64,000 nt of DNA from DSVZ01 sp964568145 (GTDB lineage Bacteria; Verrucomicrobiota; Verrucomicrobiia; Limisphaerales; J093): positions 1-64,000 of the forward strand of contig CAZMOZ010000001.1 of assembly GCA_964568145.1 (NCBI GenBank), given 5' to 3'. The position numbers and the translations under genes were made by a program. This document shows, piece after piece, positions 52,002 to 61,095 of this stretch (the first letter of the stretch is position 1; each line of letters opens with the position of its first letter). A model generated the notes under the pieces. It was not told where the DNA came from. It saw only the letters and a program-made list of their open reading frames with translations, and searched no databases.

Positions 52002-54011
52002 CTAGAGACCATTATTAAACCCGTTCGTACCCACCGTGTCGGTGGTCACAACAGGGTTCCAGCCGCCGCTACTGGGAGCGACACAGAACAACTGTGATCC
52101 GTGCCACGGCTCACCGTATTGACTATAACTTGCGCGGAAACCGAGATCTGTGCAGGCACCCACCGCAATAACGTTCGGGCGGCTTGCGGGATAGGCAATC
52201 CATCCTGATTGTCCGCTACCACAGAAAACCCGGAGGTCATCATTATTGAGCAAGGAAATGAATTGATTGTTTACGTCATAAAGCCGGACCTGGAATTCAA
52301 CTGCCTTGTTGCCCCAAAAGTCTATGGTATCTTGCCCTCCCGTCATTAAGGCCAGGACATGCTGGTTTGTCAGATTCACCGGCGGGCTCCGTAGTTCAGT
52401 CCACTCGCCCGCTGGGATAGGCCTCAAGTTCGGTGTACGCCAGCACCAAGTACTGCCCGGACGACGGTAAAGCGATTCATCCGTCAGCCACCAATCGGTG
52501 ATGTTGGGTCCTTGATGAAGCACGGTCCAGCCCGGCAAAACAGACTCGAAATCATCTCGCCAATGGTTGGTGTAACCATCTCGGGCCAAAAGCCGGACCT
52601 GATCTATCGCGACTATTGGAGAGCCGTAAATCGGTCCCAAACTAATGCAGCGGAAGCCGATTCTGTATATCCCGGGAGTAACAATGATTGAAACAAAACG
52701 TGTCCGCACTGTCCAAATGCCAGCATCGTTGCCACTCGCAGCGATAACTGGACAACCCCGACCGAACCGACCAGCGTTAGTCGCGTAGTCGATAGCAGAG
52801 TCTATCGTTGACGACACCGGAACCTGCCCCCAACTGCAACTGATCACGTCCGCGAATTGCGCCGCGTAACGGATGGAGTTCCCGATCTGGTAGGAAGGTG
52901 TAAAATTGACACCTGAGTCATCTTGAATCTTTACCGGCAGAATCCGGCAGCTTTGCGCGACACCACTTATTCCCGTGCTGTTGTAGCCTTTGGCGCCGGC
53001 CACACCGGCACAAGACGTACCATGAGCAGCCTCGGGGCTGGTTCCCGGGTTGGGATTGTTGTCCTGTGCCCAGAAGTCCCAGCCTTGATGGTCGTCCACG
53101 TAGCCGTTGCCGTCGTCGTCCACCCCGTTGTTTTCCCGGCCGCCACCCCACTCGCCGTCGTTGCGGAAGAAGTTCAGGTCGGGGTGGCCGGTGTCCACGC
53201 CTGTGTCCAGGATCGCAATCACCAGCCGTTCGTTGCCGGTGCGGATGTCCCAGGCCTCCGGCGCATCCACGTCGGCGTCCGGCATGGCTCCATTCTGGCC
53301 GCTGTTGTGCAGGCTTTGCTGGCGTGCAAAGAAGGGGTCGCTCGGCCAGAGGCAGGTCTCCAACTCGACCAGAAAGTTCGGCTCGGCCCAAGCAATGCCC
53401 GGCACCTGCGCGAGCGCATTGGCCTCGGCGAGCATGGTTTCCACGTTTCGTTGGGCCAGTTTCAGGAGGTAAAGCCGGGGGGCCATGGGCTTCGGTCCTT
53501 CCACGACCGTCAGTCCACGGGTGGCCAGATCCTTGAACAGGGCCTCCTTGTCGGCCTCCTCGGACAGTTCGAGAGCGACCTCATCACACAACAGGACGCG
53601 CTTTCCCGAGCCGGGCGTTGACAACACCGGCGAGGCCCAAACGACCCCGTCCATGGCCGCCAGCGAGCCCAAAGCCTGCTGGGCGTCCTTGACGGAGAAG
53701 ATTTCGATCTGATGAGTGGCTGGCGAGCCGCAGGCGTCCATAGAAGCCACCAGCCGCTCGGCGCTGACAGCGCGTGAGACCGTTTCCTGGGGCAATGCCT
53801 TGGCGCGCTTGACGGCGATTTCGCGCGCCGAACGCCAGAGCGAGACCAAGGACCGGTCTCGCAGGGTGTGGTAATCGCCGCCATCGTAGAGGTCTTGCGG
53901 CGGCGGGATGCGGTCCGCTGCTGTGGCCGGAACCACGACCAGGGCAAGTAGGAGCGCCGTTGCTTGTTTCCAGGCGAAACGGCCGTGGGGTTGACTCGAG
54001 GGGGGATGCAT
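52002..54011 (-). CDS. Secreted subtilase, N-terminal part ending at amber stop
   Basis: 669 residues. The signal peptide ends near PATAA; residues about 40-215 are a propeptide-like region. The S8 domain then has AILDTGVDTGHPDL (Asp269), AAHGTSCAGVAGA (His330) and VIAASGNDAG (oxyanion Asn). About 160 residues (IIVTPGIYRIGF to LLNNDDLRVF) are inserted between the Asn motif and the normal continuation AYPASRPNVIAVGACT; they look like a separate beta-sandwich. The chain stops at TAG (52004-52002), just eight codons before the Ser motif in the same frame. It is likely a nonsense mutation (for example CAG to TAG), readthrough or an assembly error. Confidence 0.85.
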   Translation of the reverse strand: MHPPSSQPHGRFAWKQATALLLALVVVPATAADRIPPPQDLYDGGDYHTLRDRSLVSLWRSAREIAVKRAKALPQETVSRAVSAERLVASMDACGSPATHQIEIFSVKDAQQALGSLAAMDGVVWASPVLSTPGSGKRVLLCDEVALELSEEADKEALFKDLATRGLTVVEGPKPMAPRLYLLKLAQRNVETMLAEANALAQVPGIAWAEPNFLVELETCLWPSDPFFARQQSLHNSGQNGAMPDADVDAPEAWDIRTGNERLVIAILDTGVDTGHPDLNFFRNDGEWGGGRENNGVDDDGNGYVDDHQGWDFWAQDNNPNPGTSPEAAHGTSCAGVAGAKGYNSTGISGVAQSCRILPVKIQDDSGVNFTPSYQIGNSIRYAAQFADVISCSWGQVPVSSTIDSAIDYATNAGRFGRGCPVIAASGNDAGIWTVRTRFVSIIVTPGIYRIGFRCISLGPIYGSPIVAIDQVRLLARDGYTNHWRDDFESVLPGWTVLHQGPNITDWWLTDESLYRRPGSTWCWRTPNLRPIPAGEWTELRSPPVNLTNQHVLALMTGGQDTIDFWGNKAVEFQVRLYDVNNQFISLLNNDDLRVFCGSGQSGWIAYPASRPNVIAVGACTDLGFRASYSQYGEPWHGSQLFCVAPSSGGWNPVVTTDTVGTNGFNNGL

Positions 54012-54280
54012 ATTCTACCTTTCCTTGGATGGCTTTGTGGAAGCCTGGTTAAAACCCATACCCATTAACGCGGAGTTCACTTTCAACCGACGATGCACCA
54101 GTACGCACGGCGGCCGAGAAGTCAAGGGCAGGTTTTGGAACAGACACTCCCGAACGTGGTTTGCTTCCAGAAAGCAGCGTCTGTGGCCACGACGGAAAGC
54201 CCGGCTTTCCCACCGGCTGGAAGCCGGCGCTACGACTTCAGCCCGTTTCCCAGCGGAAACTGAAGTATGGCAGCTTCGCG
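54012..54280. other. Left part of the gap between subtilase and nucleotide-sugar dehydrogenase
   Basis: No gene is seen. It contains CGGCTGGAAGCCGGCGC... words (near 54200-54235) shared with the other repeat-bearing gaps, and presumably the subtilase promoter on the minus strand, which I cannot pinpoint. Confidence 0.4.
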
Positions 54281-54470
54281 GGGCGCATCTCAGTTTCATG
54301 CCCGCAGCGGACGGGCCGCAGTGGCCCGGGCGACCTAGCCTGAGGCCGTGCCGCGGGCGACCCGCCCGCGGGGACCGCGATCTGAGGACCGCAGTCCCGG
54401 AAGGTCAGGGCTCGACGTAGTCTCGCCCCACCACGTCAAGGCCGAACCAGCGCAAAAGCGAGCTGCGCCC
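54281..54470. repeat. MITE-like non-coding repeat (copy 5)
   Basis: The left end GGGCGCATCTCAGTTTCATG and the right end AAAAGCGAGCTGCGCCC are inverted relatives. Internal GGCCCGGGCGACCTAGCC, GCGGGCGACCCGCCCGCGG and GGCTCGACGTAGTCTCGCCC appear in the same order as in copies 2 and 4. At 190 bp this is the shortest full copy. Confidence 0.75.
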
Positions 54471-54537
54471 AGGTTCGCGTGCCGCCCCGCCCGCCGCTTG
54501 ACCGGTGACCCGTGCCGCGGCTATAAGCCGGGCCGGC

Positions 54538-56208
54538 ATGTCAAAACCCAAACCACGCACCCGCGCTTCTACCCACTCAACTCCCGCCGTTTCCATCAGC
54601 CCCGCCGGGGAACGTTTCCCGCTGCCCACCCCGGCGGATTACGCCCGGGAGTTCGCCCGGCTGAGGAAACTGGCTGACCAGAACCGCAAGGCCGGCCGCG
54701 AGATCGTGGTCGTGGTGGGCCTGGGCTTCGTCGGCGCCGTCATGGCGGCGGTCGTGGCCGACGCCCGCGACCAGCGGACCGGCCGGCCCGACAAGTTCGT
54801 CATCGGCATGCAGCGGCCCAGTCCGCGCAGTTTCTGGAAAATCCCGCTGCTCAACCGCGGCGAGTCGCCCATCAAGGCCGAGGATCCGGAGGTGGACGAG
54901 TTGATTGGCCGTTGCGTCCGCGAATCCAAAACCCTCGTCGCCACCTACACCGAGGAGGCGCTCAAGCTGGCGGACGTGGTGGTGGTGGACGTGCAGTGCG
55001 ATTACCTGAAGGAATCCCTGGGCGACGTGCGCACCGGCGCGGCGGACATGGCGGCGCTCGAGGCCTCGATGGCCACCATCGCCGAGCACATCCCGGCGGA
55101 GGCGCTGGTGTTGATCGAGACCACCGTGGCGCCGGGCACCACCGAGCAGGTGGCCTACCCGATCATGAAGAAGATCTTCGAGCGGCGCGGCCTCGCCACC
55201 GACCCGCTCCTGGCGCACAGCTACGAGCGCGTGATGCCCGGCCGGAACTACGTCGCCTCGATCCGCGACTTCTGGCGCGTCTGCAGCGGCATCAACGACG
55301 CCGCGCGGGCACGCGTCACCCGGTTCCTCACCGAGGTGCTCAACACCCAAAAGTATCCGCTCACCGTGCTGGACCGCCCGATCGAGTCCGAGACCGCGAA
55401 GATCGTGGAAAACTCGTACCGCGCCACCATCCTGGCCTTCATGGACGAATGGTCGCTCTTCGCCGAGCGCAACGGCGTGGACCTCAAGAAGGTCATTGAC
55501 GCCATCAAGGTGCGGCCGACGCACTCGAACATCATGTTCCCCGGCCCCGGCATCGGCGGCTACTGCCTGCCCAAGGACGGCGGCCTGGGCATGTGGGCCT
55601 ACAAGCACATCTTCGGCTGGGAGGACGACATCTTCCGGATCACCCCGAAGGCGATTGACGTGAACGACACCCGCTCGCTGCACGCGCCGCAACTGGTCCG
55701 CGACGCGCTCCGCAACATGGGCAAGCCGCTGGCCGCCGCCGAAGTACTGGTGTGCGGCGCGTCGTACCGCGAGGATGTGGGCGACACCCGCTACAGCGGC
55801 TCCGAGGTCATGGTGCGCAAGCTGGCTGAAATGGGTGCCGACGTGAAGGTGCACGATCCGTACGTCGAGCATTGGTGGGAGTTCGAGGCGCAGGACAGCT
55901 ACCCCGCCACCGGCTACAGCCTCTCCCGGTTCTTCACCCGCCAAGAGGGCCTGAAAAATCTCCGCGTCGAAAAGGACCTGGACAAGGCCCTCAAGGGCGT
56001 GGACGCCGTGGTGCTCGCCGTGCGGCACGAACCGTACCTCAAGCTGCAACCCGACGACGTGTTCCGCGCGGTGGGCAAGCCTTTCGCCGTCGTGGACTGC
56101 TTCTGCATCCTCAATGACACCCAAATCCGCCGTTACCTGGAACTGGGCTGCGAGGTCAAGGGCATGGGCCGCGGCCACATCCGGCGCATCAAGGAAAGCC
56201 TGGGCTGA
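54538..56208 (+). CDS. Nucleotide-sugar (UDP-/GDP-sugar) dehydrogenase
   Basis: 556 residues from the ATG at 54538. NAD-binding VVVVGLGFVGAVMAAVVAD is followed by LIETTVAPGTTEQVAYPI, HSYERVMPGRNYVASI and ETAKIVENSYRATILAFMDE (catalytic Lys). The nucleophile is in GPGIGGYCLPKDGGLGMW (Cys), then CGASYREDVGDTRYSGSE and the UDP-binding C-domain. These enzymes oxidise UDP-glucose, UDP-ManNAc or GDP-mannose to uronates for capsule or exopolysaccharide. The chain is longer than usual (about 430), with extra residues at the N-terminus. Precise substrate unknown. The next gene begins inside or just after its 3' end. Confidence 0.9.
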   Translation: MSKPKPRTRASTHSTPAVSISPAGERFPLPTPADYAREFARLRKLADQNRKAGREIVVVVGLGFVGAVMAAVVADARDQRTGRPDKFVIGMQRPSPRSFWKIPLLNRGESPIKAEDPEVDELIGRCVRESKTLVATYTEEALKLADVVVVDVQCDYLKESLGDVRTGAADMAALEASMATIAEHIPAEALVLIETTVAPGTTEQVAYPIMKKIFERRGLATDPLLAHSYERVMPGRNYVASIRDFWRVCSGINDAARARVTRFLTEVLNTQKYPLTVLDRPIESETAKIVENSYRATILAFMDEWSLFAERNGVDLKKVIDAIKVRPTHSNIMFPGPGIGGYCLPKDGGLGMWAYKHIFGWEDDIFRITPKAIDVNDTRSLHAPQLVRDALRNMGKPLAAAEVLVCGASYREDVGDTRYSGSEVMVRKLAEMGADVKVHDPYVEHWWEFEAQDSYPATGYSLSRFFTRQEGLKNLRVEKDLDKALKGVDAVVLAVRHEPYLKLQPDDVFRAVGKPFAVVDCFCILNDTQIRRYLELGCEVKGMGRGHIRRIKESLG

Positions 56209-58369
56209 ACCGCCCGTCGCTCCCCGCCGTCGGCCTCCCCCGCGCTGGCTGTCCGCGCCGGGTTTGGTGCTGTGGCTGGCGGCGGGATTCTTGACGGCCC
56301 CGGCCAACGCCGCCGAAACGCCGCGCCGACTGCGCTTCCAGGCGGAAACCGCCGATCAAGCCGTCCGTTGGCAACAGCAGGCCCGCGAACGGCTTTTCAG
56401 CCTGATGATGGGCGGCGGGAAGCCGGCGGTCGTCCCGCTCGAGCCGGAACTGCTGCACCGCGAAACCAACGCCGCCGACCGCGTTGTGCTCGAACGGCTC
56501 TCGCTGTGCACCTTGCCCGACCGCCGCGTGAACGCCTGGCTGGCCCGGCCGCAAGACCGATCCAGCCCGGCGTCAGGTGTCCTCGCCTTGCACGGACACG
56601 GCGGCAGCGGTGAGCAGGTGGTCCGCGGTCAGGGGCTTTACTGGTACGGCCGGGCGCTGGCGGAGTCCGGCTGCGTCATGATCGCGCCGGACATCGGTCA
56701 GCACACGCTCCAGCACACCCACTGGTCGCTCATGGGCGAGCGGGTTTGGGACGCCTTGCGCTGCCTCGATTATCTGGCGGCGCGACCCGACGTGGACACC
56801 AACCGGCTGATCGTGGCCGGGCTGTCGCTCGGCGGCGAGACCGCCATGTACGTGGCCGCGCTCGATGAACGCGCGCGGCTCACGGCCAGCAGCGGCTGGC
56901 TCACCACCGTCGAGAACATGAAGCACGGCCATTGCCCGTGCTGGAACTTCCCCGGGCTTGAGGAGCATTTCGACTTCGCGGACATCTTCGCCTGCGCCGC
57001 GCCGCGCGCGCTGATCCTGGAGATCGGCGAACTGGAACGCGCGCCCGGCGGCTTCCCTGTGGACATCGCGCGCCGGGCCTCCGCGGAAATCCAGCCGGCT
57101 TACCGCGTCTTGCAGGCGGAGACGAACATGGAACTGGTCGTTCATCCCGGCGGCCACGTCTTCCACGGCGCGCGCTTCTGGGAGCGCCTGGTCGAAACGA
57201 CCGGCCCGCCGGGGCCGTTGCCCGCCGCCGGCGCCGGCAACGCGAACGAGCCCAAGCCGGCCAGCGCCGAACTGGATTTCCTTGTCGAAACCACCCGCAA
57301 GCTGCTGGCCGGCTGCCGCGTGACCGCGAACGACGGCACGGTGCTCTACACGCCGGACGGCAAAGGCAACTACCGCGCGCTGTGGACGCGCGATTTCGCC
57401 TACATGGTTGAAAACGCCGGCGACCTCATCCCGCCGGAGCACGTCGAGGCCGGCCTGCGGTACCTCATTCGCGGCATCCGGGCGGACGGCGCGGCGCCGG
57501 ACCGCGTGCGGCCGGACGGCGTGGCGGTGTACGTGGCGGGGGCGGAGGGTCACCCCCTGGGCGAGCCGAACATTGACAACGCCCAGTTCCTCGTGATCGC
57601 GGCGGACAGCCACCTGAAGCGGGTGCCGCCGGCGGCGCGGGTGAAGTTGTTCCGCGAATGGGCTGGGCCGCTGCGGCGCGCGCTGGATTACATTCCGTGC
57701 AGCCCGGCCGGGCTGGTCTTCAACGATCCCGCGCGGCCGCATTCGCCGTACGGCTTCACGGACACCGTCGCCAAGACTGGCGAGTTGTTCTTCGAGTCCT
57801 TGCTGTACTGGACCGCCTGCCAACGGCTGGCGCACTGGTGCGAGCGGCACGGCGAGACCGCCACAGCCCAGGAACTGCACCAACTGGCCGGCTTGATCGA
57901 AACGAATCTCGTCCGCCTTTGGGACGAGCCGGCCGGGGCGTTTCTGGCCGCGAGCGTGGACTGCCGGCAGCTCGATGTCTGGGGCAACGCCTACGCCATC
58001 TGGCTCGATTTCCCGCTGGGCGAACGGCGCGCGCGGCTCCTGGATTTTCTGGCGCGCCAGCGCGAGCGCTTTCTCTTCAAAGGCCAGGTGCGGCACCTGT
58101 TGAAAGGCGAGCACTGGCGGCGCCTGCTGACGCCGGTCGAGCCGGAACGGTACCAAAACGGCGCGTACTGGGCCACGGCCTCGGGCTGGATGATCTGGGC
58201 GCTGGCGCAGCGCGACCCGGCCCTCGGCCGCCAGCTCTGGACCGAACTGATCGCCGATTTCCGGGCGAACGGTGTTTTTGAATGCGTCAACGAAGGCTAC
58301 CGCCAGCTCGACAGCTACGTCGTGAGCGCAGCCAACCCGCTGGCCGCCGCCCGGCGTCTGGGCTACTGA
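56114..58369 (+). CDS. Secreted esterase fused to a six-hairpin glycosidase-like domain
   Basis: Up to 751 residues. The first ATG (56114) lies out of frame inside the dehydrogenase gene; the signal peptide (LVLWLAAGFLTAPANA) points to a TTG/GTG start at 56264-56269. Residues about 80-365 are an alpha/beta hydrolase: GVLALHGHGG (oxyanion), GLSLGGETAMYV (nucleophile Ser) and VVHPGGHVFHG (His), as in acetyl-xylan esterase or dienelactone hydrolase. Residues about 380-751 look like an (alpha/alpha)6 barrel: YRALWTRDFAYMVENAGDL, DNAQFLVIAADSHLK, LDVWGNAYAIWLDFPLG and NGAYWATASGWMIWAL. The two may act together on acylated polysaccharide. The glycosidase assignment is inferred. Confidence 0.82.
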   Translation: MTPKSAVTWNWAARSRAWAAATSGASRKAWAEPPVAPRRRPPPRWLSAPGLVLWLAAGFLTAPANAAETPRRLRFQAETADQAVRWQQQARERLFSLMMGGGKPAVVPLEPELLHRETNAADRVVLERLSLCTLPDRRVNAWLARPQDRSSPASGVLALHGHGGSGEQVVRGQGLYWYGRALAESGCVMIAPDIGQHTLQHTHWSLMGERVWDALRCLDYLAARPDVDTNRLIVAGLSLGGETAMYVAALDERARLTASSGWLTTVENMKHGHCPCWNFPGLEEHFDFADIFACAAPRALILEIGELERAPGGFPVDIARRASAEIQPAYRVLQAETNMELVVHPGGHVFHGARFWERLVETTGPPGPLPAAGAGNANEPKPASAELDFLVETTRKLLAGCRVTANDGTVLYTPDGKGNYRALWTRDFAYMVENAGDLIPPEHVEAGLRYLIRGIRADGAAPDRVRPDGVAVYVAGAEGHPLGEPNIDNAQFLVIAADSHLKRVPPAARVKLFREWAGPLRRALDYIPCSPAGLVFNDPARPHSPYGFTDTVAKTGELFFESLLYWTACQRLAHWCERHGETATAQELHQLAGLIETNLVRLWDEPAGAFLAASVDCRQLDVWGNAYAIWLDFPLGERRARLLDFLARQRERFLFKGQVRHLLKGEHWRRLLTPVEPERYQNGAYWATASGWMIWALAQRDPALGRQLWTELIADFRANGVFECVNEGYRQLDSYVVSAANPLAAARRLGY

Positions 58370-58376
58370 GCCGCCG

Positions 58377-59501
58377 CTACCATGTGAACTCCGGCAGTTT
58401 CACGATTGCGCCGCCCTTGAGCGCCGATTGATGGGCGCACAGCCCCACGCAGGTCCAGTTGGCCGATCGCCTCGCGTTCGGGAATGGCTCCCGGTCTTCG
58501 AGGACTGCCATGATGAATTCATGCGCGAGGTGCGGATGCGACCCCCCGTGGCCGGCACCCTGGGTGAAGCTCAGGTGTGTCTTCTTCGCGAGGTCATAGA
58601 CGCCTTTCGTCGTGAAGCGCCGGATCGGCTGGGGCAGGCGCTTCGCGTAGTCCGGCGCCCGCACCAGCTTGGGAATCTTCGCCTCGGGCAGCTTCGCCCG
58701 GTGCAGCACCAGCGGTTCGTGCTCGATCAGCGGCCACTCGACCGAAGCCTTGCTGCCATACACGTCAATGCTCTCGCGGTACTGGCGGGCCACGTCGAAG
58801 AGCGACCGGTGGATGCGCGCGCTCAGGTCGCTGTCCTTGAACTTGATGTGGGTGGTCTCGACGGCGAAGGGCGAACCGTATTTGCCGATCAACTCCTGGC
58901 GGATGGTGCCGGAGCCGAAGCAGGAGACGTACTCGGCCGTGCCGTTGCTGAGGCCGCACACCGGGCCGACGCAATGCGTCGCGTACCACATGGGCGGCAG
59001 ACCCGGCCAGTAATCCGGCCAGCCGTCCATGTCCTGCTGGTGGCTGGCCTGGAGGAACTGGAGTTTGCCCAGCGCGCCGGTGTCCAGCAGTTCCTTCATG
59101 TACAGGTACTCGCGGGCGTACACGACCGTCTCCATCATCATGTACTTGAGGCCGGTCTTCGCCTGGAGTTCCACGATCTTCCGGCACTCGGCGATGGACG
59201 TGGCCATCGGCACCGTGCAGGCGACGTGCTTGCCGGCCTGGAGGCCCGCGAGGGACATCCAGGCGTGGTCGGGAATCGGCGAGTTGATGTGGACGATGTC
59301 CACGGCGGGGTCCTTGAGCAGTTCGCGGTAATCCGTGTAGCGCCGGGCGACGCCGAAGGCCTCGCCGATGGCGTCCAGCTTGCTACGGGTGCGCTGGCAG
59401 ATCGCGTACATGTTCGCGTGCGGATGCCGCTGGTAGATGGGGATGAACTCGGCGCCGAAGCCGAGGCCGACGATGGCGACATTGAGTTGGTCTTTGGGCA
59501 T
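58377..59501 (-). CDS. Gfo/Idh/MocA-family oxidoreductase (cytosolic)
   Basis: 374 residues from the ATG at 59501. VAIVGLGFGAEFIPIYQRHP is the NAD-binding start; VDIVHINSPIPDHAWMSLAG and a diverged EKP site (ACTVPMATSIAECRK) follow. The active-site region includes MMMETVVYAREYLYMKELL and YATHCVGPVCGL. No signal peptide, unlike the two exported relatives in this window. It probably oxidises a sugar or inositol derivative. It converges on the esterase-glycosidase gene with a 7-bp gap. Confidence 0.88.
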   Translation of the reverse strand: MPKDQLNVAIVGLGFGAEFIPIYQRHPHANMYAICQRTRSKLDAIGEAFGVARRYTDYRELLKDPAVDIVHINSPIPDHAWMSLAGLQAGKHVACTVPMATSIAECRKIVELQAKTGLKYMMMETVVYAREYLYMKELLDTGALGKLQFLQASHQQDMDGWPDYWPGLPPMWYATHCVGPVCGLSNGTAEYVSCFGSGTIRQELIGKYGSPFAVETTHIKFKDSDLSARIHRSLFDVARQYRESIDVYGSKASVEWPLIEHEPLVLHRAKLPEAKIPKLVRAPDYAKRLPQPIRRFTTKGVYDLAKKTHLSFTQGAGHGGSHPHLAHEFIMAVLEDREPFPNARRSANWTCVGLCAHQSALKGGAIVKLPEFTW

Positions 59502-59574
59502 GGCAGTTGTGGTTTTGGTGTGGGCGCAGGGTTGTCCAGAACGCACGCGGCGTCGAGCAGTTCCGGCGGCGGGT

Positions 59575-60990
59575 TCACTGCACGGTCACCTTGCTCACGG
59601 CACGACGCCCGCCGTCCTCGGGTGCGTCAATGGCCAGGCGGAATGGCCGTCGCTGGCCGCTCGGGTCCACCAGCGCGAGCGCCAGGGTATAATCGCCGGC
59701 CGGAAGTGTTTCAGGAATCACCAGGGTCTCCGCCACCGCGTGCTCGCCGGGCAGCCAGTGGCGGAGATTGGTCCGGGCATCGGCGGAAAGGACCGGCTGG
59801 CGGGCCGCGTCGAGCAGGAACAGGCGGAGCGCGTGAGGCCGGTAAAGCCTGCCCACGCCCACGTTGGCCCAGCGCATCTCGACATTCAGCCGGCCGCCAC
59901 GCATGACGCTGCGCTCGTGGGCCAGTTCGCGCAGGACGAACCGCGCGCCGGCCAGCCGTGCGAGCTTTTCAAGCTGCGGCATTGCGTCCGGCGGCACGCG
60001 ACCGATGTTGTCGTTGATGAGCGTGACGTGGTTGCGGAGCATGAAGTCCACCGCCGCGTCGAAGGACCAGTTCTTCGACCGGAGATACTCGTAGTCTCCA
60101 AACCACTCGAAGACGATCGGCGCGCGCTTCCACACCTCGCCCATGTCCGGCACAGCGGCGTACTTCGGCGAGCCAATCCAGTTCTGCTCGTGCCAGGGCG
60201 AACCCACGCCGTCACGCCGAAACCCGGTCCCCTTGCTGAGGGCGTAGGCCAGCGCCTCGGCGTCGTCGGACATGAACACCAGCGGGGTGCGGCGGAACGC
60301 GGCAAGATACAGGTCCACGATTTGTTTGCGCACCGCCACCGGCGCCGGATGGGGTGTGTGCCATTCACCCCAGATGCCGTACGAGCCGATGTCGAGGAAC
60401 TCCACAGCCGGGTGGCCGTCGTAGCGCTCGCCGAGCGCCTTCAGGAACGCGCCGTGCTTGGCGAGATAGACCGGGTCGGCGTAATCCGGTTCGATCCGCG
60501 GAATGCGTCGGCCGCCGCTGGTGGGATCGTCGCCGCCGCGCAGGTACTCGTGACCTTTGCAGCCGGTGTCGAACAGCCACTTGGGCGAGGTGTAATAGCC
60601 GCCGCTGTGGGCGTTGCAGGTCATCACCCGCAGGGCCACGGTCGCGCCATGCGGCTTCCAGGCGGCGATCACGTCGTCAACCAGCGTCCAGTTGAAGCGG
60701 CCTTCCTCGGGTTCCGCGTCCGCCCAGTTGAACCGGAGGTACACGACCGAGTACGGGAAGCGGGGATTCTCGGGCGGCCGCCGCGCTTGGCTCATCCAGC
60801 CCTGGCCGGGATTGGCCAGCAGCGTGTCCACTTCGCGAAACTGGCGGCGCACCATCCCGGCTTGAGCGGCGGCGCCAGGCGGCGATGCCAGCAGCACGGC
60901 CAGCAACGCCGCCCCGGCAACGCATGAAGGAACGGCACGGGCGGAACCGGAGCTGACTGTACGTCGGCGCGGAGACGGTGCGGCTTTCAT
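59575..60990 (-). CDS. Secreted DUF4832-type protein with glycosidase-like TIM barrel
   Basis: 471 residues. A signal region (VAGAALLAVLLASPPGAAA) follows a basic start. The barrel (about 50-370) has NPGQGWMSQARR, YLRFNWADAEPEEGRFNWTL, ATVALRVMTCNAHSGG, VEFLDIGSYGIWGEWHTPHP (possible acid/base Glu in GEWH) and PIVFEWFGDYEYL. The last about 100 residues form a beta-sandwich typical of DUF4832. The layout resembles GH42-type glycosidases, but activity is not established for the family. It lies in a same-strand run with two oxidoreductases, which suits sugar processing. Confidence 0.82.
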   Translation of the reverse strand: MKAAPSPRRRTVSSGSARAVPSCVAGAALLAVLLASPPGAAAQAGMVRRQFREVDTLLANPGQGWMSQARRPPENPRFPYSVVYLRFNWADAEPEEGRFNWTLVDDVIAAWKPHGATVALRVMTCNAHSGGYYTSPKWLFDTGCKGHEYLRGGDDPTSGGRRIPRIEPDYADPVYLAKHGAFLKALGERYDGHPAVEFLDIGSYGIWGEWHTPHPAPVAVRKQIVDLYLAAFRRTPLVFMSDDAEALAYALSKGTGFRRDGVGSPWHEQNWIGSPKYAAVPDMGEVWKRAPIVFEWFGDYEYLRSKNWSFDAAVDFMLRNHVTLINDNIGRVPPDAMPQLEKLARLAGARFVLRELAHERSVMRGGRLNVEMRWANVGVGRLYRPHALRLFLLDAARQPVLSADARTNLRHWLPGEHAVAETLVIPETLPAGDYTLALALVDPSGQRRPFRLAIDAPEDGGRRAVSKVTVQ

Positions 60991-61095
60991 GGCCGCAAGG
61001 TAGTTACGAGGCGAAGCGCTTGCACGGTTGAAAAACCGCTGCGGTTTGACAGAGCGCTTCCCGCCAACCTGCGCACGCCGCTGGTTGCTTCCGGC

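Noticed and set aside
54577..56307. A 576-codon antisense frame opposite the nucleotide-sugar dehydrogenase
   Set aside because: His/Val/Gly-rich shadow of a conserved gene; no signal or domain pattern.
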